In this document: positions 1 through 7,568 of the stretch, piece after piece
Numbering within the stretch: the first letter of the stretch is position 1
Layout of the letters: every line of letters begins with the position of its first letter
Source of the DNA: Candidatus Poseidoniaceae archaeon
GTDB taxonomy: Archaea; Thermoplasmatota; Poseidoniia; Poseidoniales; Poseidoniaceae
Reading direction: 5' to 3'
Assembly: GCA_030741455.1 (NCBI GenBank)
Contig: JASLVI010000007.1
Coordinates: forward strand, 1 to 23,388
Length of the DNA stretch: 23,388 bases
Made by a program: the position numbers and the translations under genes
Notes under the pieces: model-generated
Told to the model about the DNA's origin: nothing
The model's input: the letters and a program-made list of their open reading frames with translations, nothing else
Database searches by the model: none

Positions 1-3000
1 CCTCCATACCTCTTCCAACGGCATCAGAAATACGAATCTCCAATAAATTCACATCTCCTTCTCTCGCATTGGATGGGGCTTCAACGTAGATATTCGCATA
101 CGATAGTTGACCTGGCTCCATTAAGGTACCATTGGGTAATGATAGATTCCACCCCTGGCCATATTTTGTCATGAACGGTGTTGAGGGGGTATTTCCTCTT
201 TGTTCGAGTTGCACTTGGATATAATCGCCTCCCGGCATTATCTCGAGGTCGCTTTCTGCGAGGTTAAGTCCCCACTCAGAGTGCTCAAGAACGATAAGTT
301 CAATCTGAAATTGTTCAAGAATATATCCTCCCGAAACAACAGAATACGTGAGTGTTGCTTCAGCATCTTTCCATGCATACGGAATTGGTTGAATGACGGT
401 CAATGTTGATGACGTATTAACCTCGAGTATGGTTGAATGAATAACATCATGTGCACTCCAAACGGATGTGTCGTTGTCCAAACTGACTACACTGAGGGTT
501 GGTACCAATTGAACATCATCGACAAAATTCCCAATGTTTGTGATGTTAAACTCGAGTTGATGATCGCTACGAGGATCTACAAATTGCTGTTCGCCTCCTA
601 CAGCAGTAATATCCCATTCATGTCGTTGTTCTGCTTCAATAAGCAAGGACGTTGTTGCACTGACTGATTTGTTGATCAATGAAGACCATTCGAATTCAAG
701 ATAAAATGGTTCAGCAGCTGGTAACGTTTCACTAAGTTGGATGTCCAATGGCATGATGGTTGTCGCCAAAGGCCCCAATGTACGCTGTGGGTTGTAGTAT
801 GTGAAAACAACATCTTCAACGGATATGTTTTCTGTAGGAATCACTCGAGCAGTAAACTCGTAAGAGTCTTCACCATTTCCTGGATTTTCAAGTTGAATCA
901 GGAGCTGGTGGGTCATACTCACATTGAATCCTGCGGCTTCTGCGGACGGTTGTGGATCGATTACTAACAAATCTGCTCGATGGATTTGAAGTACGTGTAC
1001 ACTTAAATCAAAATCGTAGTTTGCAAGTTGTGATTGTTCTTCTGTTTCAAACATTAATCGTTGGGGCAGTGCATTGGGTGGAATGTATAGTTCAAGTTGG
1101 ACAATATGATATGAATTGGATGTTCCAGTTGCTGTTAGAATGCCGTTCTGCAGTGTTCCTCCGCTCGTTATGTTCCAGTTCCAATTTGGTAAAGCAATGT
1201 TGGCCTGATTCAGATCCCAACTCAATGAGCCAGAATTTGGTAATAACATTCTAAATTCAAATTCATGTGATGTCTCGGGGACGGTCCGAATGTGTGTTGG
1301 AGACGTATGCGATCCAACGGCAGTGACATTCGCATCAAGAGAACGACATAGTGTGTCGTCACCACTTCCTATGCAAGTAGTGAGCGTCGTCGTAGTCGTG
1401 GAGCCCAGAGACGTTGCTATTGGGACATCAAGGTGGATTGTCAATTCTTTTCTTTCACCTGGTTGGAGGGTAATTGAATACACATTGCTCGTGCCATCAA
1501 ACAGCACAGGGGTTCCTCCCCATGAGGGGTTTGTCCAATCGATGGATGTTGTGGTTTCCACAGCATTTCCTAGATTTTCAATCAACACATAGGTTTCTGC
1601 CGTGTAACCAGGAATCCCATAGCCTTGAGAAGACGCTAGACCTGTAGGGCCCACTAACGATAAGCCCCGTGTTCGAAGTGCTTCGATAGCGATCCATGTG
1701 ATGGTTTCAACACTGGTGTCGGAAGTCAACGTCGCACGAACTTCGATGAACCCATCTTCGTCGCCAAGTGCATCGGATGGAAGCGTCGCAATGAATGGAA
1801 TGTTAAGTGGTACGGCGGGTGTGAGTTCAACATTCACTAATGTTGTACCTGCTTGTGGTTCTACAGACCAATCATCAGGAAGATTCGATGTATCGTATGT
1901 AATGTTCCAGTTGGCCGTTCGAGAGCCCGTTGCAGTCACGGTTACTTCCACAATTTCTGTTGTTCCGGGTTCAATTCTCGGGACGGTTTCAGGACTTTGT
2001 ATGGATACTGCATAGGGCTCAACAACTGTCAGATTTGCATACTGAATATTGTTGTCCTCTCTCGCTTCAGTGAGGTTCCCGTTAACGTCAAGGACCAATT
2101 CAAAGGTATGCGTTCCAAGTGTAGCCGTGACATCAACACTGAAAGTCGCAGGCCCTCCTTCACCTGATGGCGATAGAGGTTGGAGTTCATTGAATCGAAC
2201 CCTATGTATCTCCTGATCGTTCATGTAAAGTGCACAGTCAATGCTGTCTTCATTTTCCCAGGTCCCAATATTGGCAAATTGGCCAGTTACTGTCAATGTC
2301 TGGCCGGGGTCAGGTGATGCAGGATTGAAAGAAATGCCATTGCCATCGGGTAATGGAGCAAGGTCTAACATTCGTTGAGAAACCAATGTGTCTCCATAAA
2401 GGATGTCAAGATAGCCATCCCCATCAACATCGGCAAATGCTGGTGCTGTCCAAACTCGATGAGGCATCGATAATGGTTCATCCCAGCCTTCTGAAACTTC
2501 GTTGGCAAATCCAGTTTCGCCATCATATGCAAAAATCCGTCGCCCAAATGCGACGACAATCTCTGGTTCATCTTCTCCATCAATATCCATCCAGCTTGGA
2601 GGAGATACAGCAATCTCATCGTTGTCGTTGCCCGAACCACCACGATTCATGGTCTTATACCAAATCTCAGATGGAGGATCATTGCTAAGGTCGTGACAAC
2701 CGATCATGCCTTCTCGATCGAAGCTAACCGATGATGCGGAGTACCAGGTCATCCAGCACAATCGATCATGAATTCCATCATTGTCCAAATCAATAGGAAG
2801 TGGCGGAGCATCAGCATAACCGTTTCTTGCACGGAATGTGAAAATCTCTTGCGTAGAAGTCAATTCCATGCCAACAAATTGTGCACCGAGACCAATTGTT
2901 CGGCCATTTGCATCGGTCGGTACTGTAAGTACCATCTCAGGAGCAGAATCGCCATCGAGTTGGACAACGACTGGGCTTGGAAGGCGTAATCGTGGTGCAT

Positions 3001-4057
3001 CGGAGTCCGTATCTGTTCCAGAAATTGCTACACGCCCCCAATCATTCGAGCCTGTACTGCCATCGATTCTCCAAATCCACATGTTTCCAGAATTCTCGTC
3101 AATTGTGGTTGCAACTACAACCGAGTTTTGCCCATCCAGTTGAGCCCAAGCAGGGTCGCTCGGGTGTGTGCCACGATCAAGGGTGACGTCCCACTTTTCT
3201 GTTGGCTCATTTGCTCCCAGCGGTAGGCTGAGCATGTGAGGTTCATCTGTTGTTGTGTCAACAACCGTAAGAACAAGTTCCGGTTGACCATCTAGTTCGA
3301 GATCTGCGAGAAGTGGTTGTGTTACAGATAGATGATTGCTCTGTCTTGTCTGGAAGTGAGGGCTGGCGATTCCAATGCGATAATCTGTACTTGTCCACGA
3401 CCATAACAATTCATTGGAATGCCCTCCACTTTGCCATCCGGATTCATCACATGTCAATTCTGGCGACCAAGCGTCAACCTGGAGAGTACTATCACTATCG
3501 TATACAACGATAATCTCGATGTCTCCGTCTTGGTCAATATCGGTGATGACGGGTGTAGACCGTGCAGATTGCGTGTCTCCTAGATTCACTTGCCAAGCCA
3601 GTTCTGCGTCATCTCCTGAAAAGAGCGATAATTTCGTAGATGATGACGATGTACTCTCGTGTAAAATTACAGCAAAAAGGCCCAAGGGATTGCACCGTTC
3701 ATAGGCGCCAAGTGTTGCAGAAAGGCTCGTTGAAAAATTGCCAATGATCGATCCATAAGCATCTGAGCCAATGTTATCATCCAGTGCAATCCAATTGATG
3801 ACAGGATCATCGATGCTCAACATGTCTCCAGATGTTGCGCTGTGGGCTGGCATTGAACCGTTACGTGTAGCTGTCCCCCCATATTGTCCCCATGGTTGTT
3901 CAAGATCGTCCCACGGCACTTCACTCGAAGGCCGAATAAGCACATCGCCTTCTAGATTTGAAAATTGAATATGCGTCAATGATACCATCGTCATCAATAA
4001 AACGATGCTGAACGCGCAGAGTCGTTGGGCGACTCCTGAATGGCTTTCGCTACCCAT
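1..4057 (-). CDS. Giant secreted FG-GAP beta-propeller / CARDB-NEW3 protein (partial, 3' end outside window)
   Basis: One uninterrupted reading frame runs from ATG at 4057 to the left edge, more than 1350 codons with no stop. Residues about 11-31 form a hydrophobic segment after a short arginine-containing N-terminus, read as a signal peptide. Seven D-x-D-x-D-G-like FG-GAP/VCBS motifs occur near residues 169-187 (TDIDQDGDIEIIV), 248-266, 301-317, 361-379, 418-435, 487-502 and 538-554 (ADVDGDGYLDILYG), as expected for a seven-bladed, calcium-binding propeller. A CARDB-like Ig domain follows (about 575-680, with NLTEAREDNN), then several NEW3-like Ig domains, for example around ITNIGNFVDDVQL. 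Such proteins are extracellular adhesins or surface proteins. The exact ligand and the C-terminal anchor cannot be seen. Codon use looks like that of its neighbours. A product annotation beyond secreted propeller/Ig protein would be guesswork. Confidence 0.85.
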   Translation of the reverse strand, partial: MGSESHSGVAQRLCAFSIVLLMTMVSLTHIQFSNLEGDVLIRPSSEVPWDDLEQPWGQYGGTATRNGSMPAHSATSGDMLSIDDPVINWIALDDNIGSDAYGSIIGNFSTSLSATLGAYERCNPLGLFAVILHESTSSSSTKLSLFSGDDAELAWQVNLGDTQSARSTPVITDIDQDGDIEIIVVYDSDSTLQVDAWSPELTCDESGWQSGGHSNELLWSWTSTDYRIGIASPHFQTRQSNHLSVTQPLLADLELDGQPELVLTVVDTTTDEPHMLSLPLGANEPTEKWDVTLDRGTHPSDPAWAQLDGQNSVVVATTIDENSGNMWIWRIDGSTGSNDWGRVAISGTDTDSDAPRLRLPSPVVVQLDGDSAPEMVLTVPTDANGRTIGLGAQFVGMELTSTQEIFTFRARNGYADAPPLPIDLDNDGIHDRLCWMTWYSASSVSFDREGMIGCHDLSNDPPSEIWYKTMNRGGSGNDNDEIAVSPPSWMDIDGEDEPEIVVAFGRRIFAYDGETGFANEVSEGWDEPLSMPHRVWTAPAFADVDGDGYLDILYGDTLVSQRMLDLAPLPDGNGISFNPASPDPGQTLTVTGQFANIGTWENEDSIDCALYMNDQEIHRVRFNELQPLSPSGEGGPATFSVDVTATLGTHTFELVLDVNGNLTEAREDNNIQYANLTVVEPYAVSIQSPETVPRIEPGTTEIVEVTVTATGSRTANWNITYDTSNLPDDWSVEPQAGTTLVNVELTPAVPLNIPFIATLPSDALGDEDGFIEVRATLTSDTSVETITWIAIEALRTRGLSLVGPTGLASSQGYGIPGYTAETYVLIENLGNAVETTTSIDWTNPSWGGTPVLFDGTSNVYSITLQPGERKELTIHLDVPIATSLGSTTTTTLTTCIGSGDDTLCRSLDANVTAVGSHTSPTHIRTVPETSHEFEFRMLLPNSGSLSWDLNQANIALPNWNWNITSGGTLQNGILTATGTSNSYHIVQLELYIPPNALPQRLMFETEEQSQLANYDFDLSVHVLQIHRADLLVIDPQPSAEAAGFNVSMTHQLLIQLENPGNGEDSYEFTARVIPTENISVEDVVFTYYNPQRTLGPLATTIMPLDIQLSETLPAAEPFYLEFEWSSLINKSVSATTSLLIEAEQRHEWDITAVGGEQQFVDPRSDHQLEFNITNIGNFVDDVQLVPTLSVVSLDNDTSVWSAHDVIHSTILEVNTSSTLTVIQPIPYAWKDAEATLTYSVVSGGYILEQFQIELIVLEHSEWGLNLAESDLEIMPGGDYIQVQLEQRGNTPSTPFMTKYGQGWNLSLPNGTLMEPGQLSYANIYVEAPSNAREGDVNLLEIRISDAVGRGME

Positions 4058-4192
4058 TGTCCATGTTCTAGCCTGAGGGGTTGTTATTGTTTTGCTTTCG
4101 GAGCATCACAAAGCATGAATTTTGGAATTAATTTTACGTACTCATCACCCTATTTTCCATGAGACTGGGGCCATGTTGAATGCGTGGGCTTC

Positions 4193-4198
4193 ATATAG
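4193..4198 (+). promoter_or_regulatory. Possible TATA box of the rpo7 operon
   Basis: A short A/T motif (ATATAG) lies in the gap between the divergent giant protein gene and rpo7. Transcription would then begin near 4218-4223, which leaves a leader of about 100 nt before the rpo7 ATG and excludes the in-frame upstream ATG at 4208. The match to an archaeal TATA box is weak, and no clear BRE was seen. Confidence 0.25.
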
Positions 4199-4253
4199 GG
4201 GTCGACAGTGGGCAAAATGACTTCGGTTAACTTCTCTCCTGAGGCGAAAGCCG

Positions 4254-4288
4254 GTGAAGGACGGAAAGGCTTTGCCTTCTTCCTTCAC
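4254..4288 (+). promoter_or_regulatory. Stem-loop in the rpo7 leader
   Basis: The arms GTGAAGGA (4254-4261) and TCCTTCAC (4281-4288) are perfect reverse complements. Inside them AAGGC (4266-4270) pairs with GCCTT (4274-4278) around a TTT loop, with a small asymmetric internal loop between the two helices. It sits 36 nt before the rpo7 ATG and leaves the ribosome binding site free. It could be a structured leader or a processing site. Confidence 0.45.
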
Positions 4289-4324
4289 AAATCGGTGAGA
4301 GAATCCGAAAGGAGAGGAACAAGA

Positions 4325-4876
4325 ATGTACAAGATTGTTACAAAAGAGGATACGATCCGTATCCCTGCGGAGTACATGAAGAAAGGCCAATCGCTCGATC
4401 AACACATCGACAGATTGGCCATGACTGCATTTGAAGGCCGATTTGATGATCAAAATCGATTCATTCTGGTCACAAGCAACCACACGCCTTTGGGACGTGG
4501 CCGCATTATTCACGGCGATGGTGCGATTTACCAACGAGTTCGATTCGATGCTCTTCTGTTTTGCATGGACGATTACGAAGTTGTCGAAGGTGCTGTTTCT
4601 GAAGTCAATGAATTCGGCGCATTTGTCCGAATTGGTCCAATGGAAGCACTTCTCCACAAATCACAAATTCTGGACGACCAAGTTGAGGTGAATGTCGGTG
4701 CAGGAACGATTTCTGGCCGTAACGATGACAAGCGATTGGGTATTGGTACCGCAGTCCGCGCAAGAATTGTTTCACTTTCTCCAGATACGACTGACCCTCG
4801 CCGATCAAAAATTGGTCTTACATGCAAGCAACCTGGACTCGGTTCACTCGAATGGCTAGGCGAGGCAGGTGAGTGA
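4325..4876 (+). CDS. rpo7: DNA-directed RNA polymerase subunit Rpo7 (subunit E')
   Basis: Archaeal homologue of eukaryotic Rpb7. With Rpo4 it forms the RNA polymerase stalk, which binds emerging RNA and aids open-complex formation. The 183-residue product starts MYKIVTKEDTIRIPAEYM, typical of the family. It has the N-terminal tip domain (about 1-80), then an S1 OB-fold (about 84-168, VVEGAVSEVNEFGAFVRIGP), and ends with the familiar KQPGLGSLEWL tail. The frame stays open upstream to an ATG at 4208, but the start at 4325 is preferred: it matches family length, has a GGAG/GAGG ribosome binding site at 4311-4317, and the upstream part contains a hairpin instead of a conserved sequence. It is first in an operon with spt4, separated by 2 nt. 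Confidence 0.95.
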   Translation: MYKIVTKEDTIRIPAEYMKKGQSLDQHIDRLAMTAFEGRFDDQNRFILVTSNHTPLGRGRIIHGDGAIYQRVRFDALLFCMDDYEVVEGAVSEVNEFGAFVRIGPMEALLHKSQILDDQVEVNVGAGTISGRNDDKRLGIGTAVRARIVSLSPDTTDPRRSKIGLTCKQPGLGSLEWLGEAGE

Positions 4877-4878
4877 CG

Positions 4879-5082
4879 ATGGCAAAGAACCCTTACGCTT
4901 GTGGTGAATGCGGTCTCATCCTTCAGGATGGTGTTGACCAATGCCCTCGGAATCCTTCTGCCCAAACCACTACCGATTGGCAAGGCTATGTGATTATTAT
5001 CCATCCCTCACGTTCTGAAATTGCAGAACGTTTGAACATCGACCAACCTGGTCGCTATGCACTAAAAGTGAACATCCGATAA
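4879..5082 (+). CDS. spt4: Transcription elongation factor Spt4 (RpoE2), atypical zinc site
   Basis: A 67-residue product with the Spt4 pattern: N-terminal zinc-ribbon region, TTDW motif, then GYVIIIHPSRSEIAERL and GRYALKV. Spt4 pairs with Spt5 and keeps RNA polymerase processive. In the family the zinc is held by two CxxC pairs. Here the first pair is present (ACGEC) but the second reads CPRN, so the fourth cysteine is replaced by asparagine (codon AAT). ATG 4879 is preferred over GTG 4873 because GGTGAG lies just upstream and the protein then begins MAKNPYACGEC. It follows rpo7 by 2 nt and precedes eS24 by 13 nt, the usual archaeal order. Confidence 0.92.
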   Translation: MAKNPYACGECGLILQDGVDQCPRNPSAQTTTDWQGYVIIIHPSRSEIAERLNIDQPGRYALKVNIR

Positions 5083-5095
5083 GGAGGACGAGTAA

Positions 5096-5434
5096 ATGGA
5101 AATTGTAAGCCGAATAGAAAATAAACTTCTCAACCGTGTTGAAATCGATTTTAAGTGGAATCATAAAGGAACCAAGACACCTTCGAAAAAGGAAGTTATG
5201 GACTTGGTAAAAACACTTGAGCCAGGCTCTAACCCCGACTTTATCGTTGTAAAGAACTGCAAAACCCGCTATGGGCAAGCTCTCACAACTGGTGTTGCTT
5301 TGATTTACGAAACATCAGAAGCCATGCGTGTTGAACCTGAATACATCCATGAGCGTCACAAGGGATTTCGAAGTGGCAATGCTACTGAAGAAGCCTCCGA
5401 AGCAGCAGAAGAATCAGAGGATGGTGGTGAATGA
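5096..5434 (+). CDS. rps24e: Small ribosomal subunit protein eS24
   Basis: The 112-residue product matches archaeal/eukaryotic eS24, a component of the 30S subunit: an N-terminal MEIVSRIENKLLNRVEIDF strand, a KTPSKKEVMDLV helix, then FIVVKNCKTRYGQALTTGVALIYE. The C-terminus carries a long acidic tail (EEASEAAEESEDGGE), a lineage-type extension. A strong ribosome binding site GGAGG lies at 5083-5087, 8 nt before the ATG. It is third in the rpo7-spt4-rps24e-rps27ae operon. The DUF359 (GTP-dependent dephospho-CoA kinase) gene that sits between spt4 and rps24e in several euryarchaea is absent here. Confidence 0.95.
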   Translation: MEIVSRIENKLLNRVEIDFKWNHKGTKTPSKKEVMDLVKTLEPGSNPDFIVVKNCKTRYGQALTTGVALIYETSEAMRVEPEYIHERHKGFRSGNATEEASEAAEESEDGGE

Positions 5435-5604
5435 TGGGCGAACCTAACCCGAATGCAAAGTGGTCGAAGTATGCAATTGCTGAGGACGGTACGCTTGAGC
5501 GCAAGGCGGAACATTGTCCTACTTGTGGCCCAGGTGTCTTCTTAGCCATTCACGCTGATCGTAAAACCTGTGGTCGATGTGGTTATTCGGTTAAAAACGA
5601 ATGA
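5434..5604 (+). CDS. rps27ae: Small ribosomal subunit protein eS31 (S27ae)
   Basis: A 56-residue protein starting MGEPNPNAKWSKYAI and ending YSVKNE. It contains one zinc ribbon with all four cysteines present (CPTC near residues 28-31 and CGRC near 46-49), typical of archaeal eS31, a small 30S subunit protein. The ATG at 5434 shares one base with the eS24 stop (TGA 5432-5434), and an in-frame ATG directly before it (5431) is an equal alternative. The GGTGGTGA stretch at 5423-5430 can serve as ribosome binding site. The 3' end overlaps the convergent minus-strand gene by 22 nt. Confidence 0.93.
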   Translation: MGEPNPNAKWSKYAIAEDGTLERKAEHCPTCGPGVFLAIHADRKTCGRCGYSVKNE

Positions 5605-6527
5605 TGCAACATACCATCGTTTGTGAGTAACCATAGTTGTTCACCTTTCATGATGTGTTGGACAACAACTTCGTCTTGCTTCTGAGTTTTAACACCAGAT
5701 TGTTCGAGCAGGATTTCTTCTCTCCAACCCGAAAGTATCCAAGTGGACTCATCGATACAGAGCGCATGTTGAATCGGACCTTGCGTTGAGAGTTCTGCCA
5801 TTTTGTCTCCCTCACGATAGAGATAACATCGTCCATTGCTTAGAAGCAGAAGTCGCACTGATGTTGATCCATACACATTTGAGAGTGCACCATCAAGATC
5901 AAAATGACCTGTTCCAATTTGGGAACCATTTGTTTTGGATAATCGGAGACATCCTCCTGCTCTCGACCATACTTCGATAGTCGTATTCGTTTGTAAGAGT
6001 TCGACTGTTTCTTGACTCATTGGAAGATTTGCCAATTCAGGCCATTTCGGGGGAGGCGCTCGCCATCGTTCAACACCAGTGACATCGAATGCGTAAACTC
6101 CGCGATTCCAAAGTACAAATGCGAATCCATCACCCATATTTGTCATCGCAAGGGGTTCAGCATCGAGGACATGAGCCCATACTGCACCTGCTGGTAAAAT
6201 AGCATGTTCAAGAAGCCGACTGGCTCTCAGATCTCCTCGCTCAACACCTTCTTTGAAGGGTTCATCTATGGGCAAACAACCCATTCGTGCGATCATAAGT
6301 TCACGGTCGATCCAAGTTGCAATCAAATGTTCATCGACTACGATTGCATGTTGAATGGACATTGGGAAAGGTCTTGCATGCTCCTCAATGAGTTTCCATT
6401 CTTCATCAAGACGGCAGAGTTCTCCATCGACGCCGATTCCTATAGCATAAACGCCTTCAACATTCGGAGTCACGATGATTTTCAATGCACGGAAGGGAAG
6501 CTGAACTGAATCATTGCCTTCGCCCAT
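5583..6527 (-). CDS. Beta-propeller-like protein of unknown function
   Basis: I do not recognise this 314-residue protein. It has no signal peptide or membrane segment. It consists of repeated short beta-strand pairs ending in glycine turns, for example AFVLWNRGVYAFDVTGVERW (137-156), SVRLLLLSNGRCYLYREGD (223-241) and QLWLLTNDGML (297-307), a pattern typical of PQQ- or WD-like propellers. The frame is open upstream to 6782, but that would run through the divergent dtdA start. The ATG at 6527 leaves 66 nt between the two genes, so it is preferred. No ribosome binding site is evident. The stop lies inside the convergent eS31 gene. It may be a cytosolic scaffold, but no function can be assigned. 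Confidence 0.75.
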   Translation of the reverse strand: MGEGNDSVQLPFRALKIIVTPNVEGVYAIGIGVDGELCRLDEEWKLIEEHARPFPMSIQHAIVVDEHLIATWIDRELMIARMGCLPIDEPFKEGVERGDLRASRLLEHAILPAGAVWAHVLDAEPLAMTNMGDGFAFVLWNRGVYAFDVTGVERWRAPPPKWPELANLPMSQETVELLQTNTTIEVWSRAGGCLRLSKTNGSQIGTGHFDLDGALSNVYGSTSVRLLLLSNGRCYLYREGDKMAELSTQGPIQHALCIDESTWILSGWREEILLEQSGVKTQKQDEVVVQHIMKGEQLWLLTNDGMLHHSFLTE

Positions 6528-6593
6528 AACCGAACCAATCGCTGCCTCTTTGTCAATACTCGCTTTGAAGAAGTCTTCACGCTTGGTCAGTCT

Positions 6594-7550
6594 ATGGCCG
6601 AAGTGGTTTTGGTTGCCGTCAACGATGACGATATCGCTTCTACTAACCAAGCAATGTATCTTCTCAATATGGGTGATTGGATACAAGAAACCCAAGTCGA
6701 ATCCTATCCATCCTATTCCAATCAACATGTCCGTATGTGGTTTCTTCCCAGTCGAATCCTTTGGCAAGATCATCTCGATCAACGATGGGAAAAAGCTACG
6801 GGAGAAGTCGTAAGCGAAGTTATCTTTCCATCACGACATGCAGCAAAAAGCGGAAAACCATGCTTAACCTTGCATCCGATTGGTGTCCCACATCATCCCA
6901 TTGATGACGAACCACCCTTTGGTGGAAAATCTGGTTTCGCTCCTCCTCCAAATCCAAGAATCGCTTCCTGGTGGCGACTCCTTCATCAGAAATGGGATGA
7001 ACAAGCAATTCCCGAATTCTCATTATCCCTTGAAGTAACGCATCATGGCCCAATTCTCAACGTACCAAGTCTGTTCATCGAAGTCGGCTCAACTGAGCCC
7101 TATTGGCCAAACGAGGATGCAGCAAAACTGCTTGCAGAAGTCATACACGAAGGTCTCGGTTTGAACAACAAGCCCTCTATCGGTCAATGGAATGCATCAC
7201 ATCATGGGCATCCAATTTTGGTCACACTTGGAGGTGGACATTACGCCCCAAAAGCCAACAAATTAGCTCTCGAGGGAAATGTTTGGTTAGGGCATATGCT
7301 TGCGAATCATTCCCTCCCGTTCGGACCACAAGAAGATCCTGGACAACTTTGGAAACAATCAATCGATGCTGCCCTTTCCTCAACAGGCATTGCTTATCCA
7401 GGTGGAAAAATCGTCTGCAATGTTGAAAAGAAATCGTTCAAGGGTTGGCAGCGTCAATTAATCTACGGTTATCTTGAGACAATCGGTGTCGATGTTGTAA
7501 GGTCTAACGCATTCTTAGAAATGGTCAAAGGTCGCCATAATGGGATGTGA
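6594..7550 (+). CDS. dtdA: D-aminoacyl-tRNA deacylase, archaeal DtdA/GEK1 type
   Basis: The enzyme removes D-amino acids wrongly loaded onto tRNA, in the cytoplasm; the archaeal/plant form is a zinc enzyme unrelated in sequence to bacterial Dtd. The 318-residue product shows the family motifs: FPSRHAAKSGKPCLTLHPIG (78-97), EVTHHGP (147-153) followed by FIEVGS (161-166), and LGGGHYAPK (212-220). The start ATG 6594 gives MAEVVLVAVNDDD, which fits the family N-terminus. No good ribosome binding site is seen, so the transcript may be leaderless or start close by. The proline dehydrogenase gene follows after 18 nt and is probably co-transcribed. Confidence 0.92.
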   Translation: MAEVVLVAVNDDDIASTNQAMYLLNMGDWIQETQVESYPSYSNQHVRMWFLPSRILWQDHLDQRWEKATGEVVSEVIFPSRHAAKSGKPCLTLHPIGVPHHPIDDEPPFGGKSGFAPPPNPRIASWWRLLHQKWDEQAIPEFSLSLEVTHHGPILNVPSLFIEVGSTEPYWPNEDAAKLLAEVIHEGLGLNNKPSIGQWNASHHGHPILVTLGGGHYAPKANKLALEGNVWLGHMLANHSLPFGPQEDPGQLWKQSIDAALSSTGIAYPGGKIVCNVEKKSFKGWQRQLIYGYLETIGVDVVRSNAFLEMVKGRHNGM

Positions 7551-7568
7551 ATCTAAGGGGGAATTGCT

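Noticed and set aside
200..3968. Many plus-strand open frames of 60-110 codons at the left end
   Set aside because: All lie opposite one continuous minus-strand frame with signal peptide, FG-GAP motifs and Ig domains. None resembles a protein family.
4208..4324. A 39-residue N-terminal extension of Rpo7
   Set aside because: The family N-terminus begins at the ATG at 4325, which has a good ribosome binding site, and the upstream part contains a hairpin and no conserved protein sequence.
4573..5004. A minus-strand 143-codon open frame opposite rpo7 and spt4
   Set aside because: It is antisense to two well-supported genes, has low-complexity serine-rich composition and no family likeness.
5585..5602. 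A 5-bp stem (ATTCG/CGAAT) at the eS31 convergent junction
   Set aside because: It is short and A/T-weak with an eight-base loop, and not convincing as a terminator.
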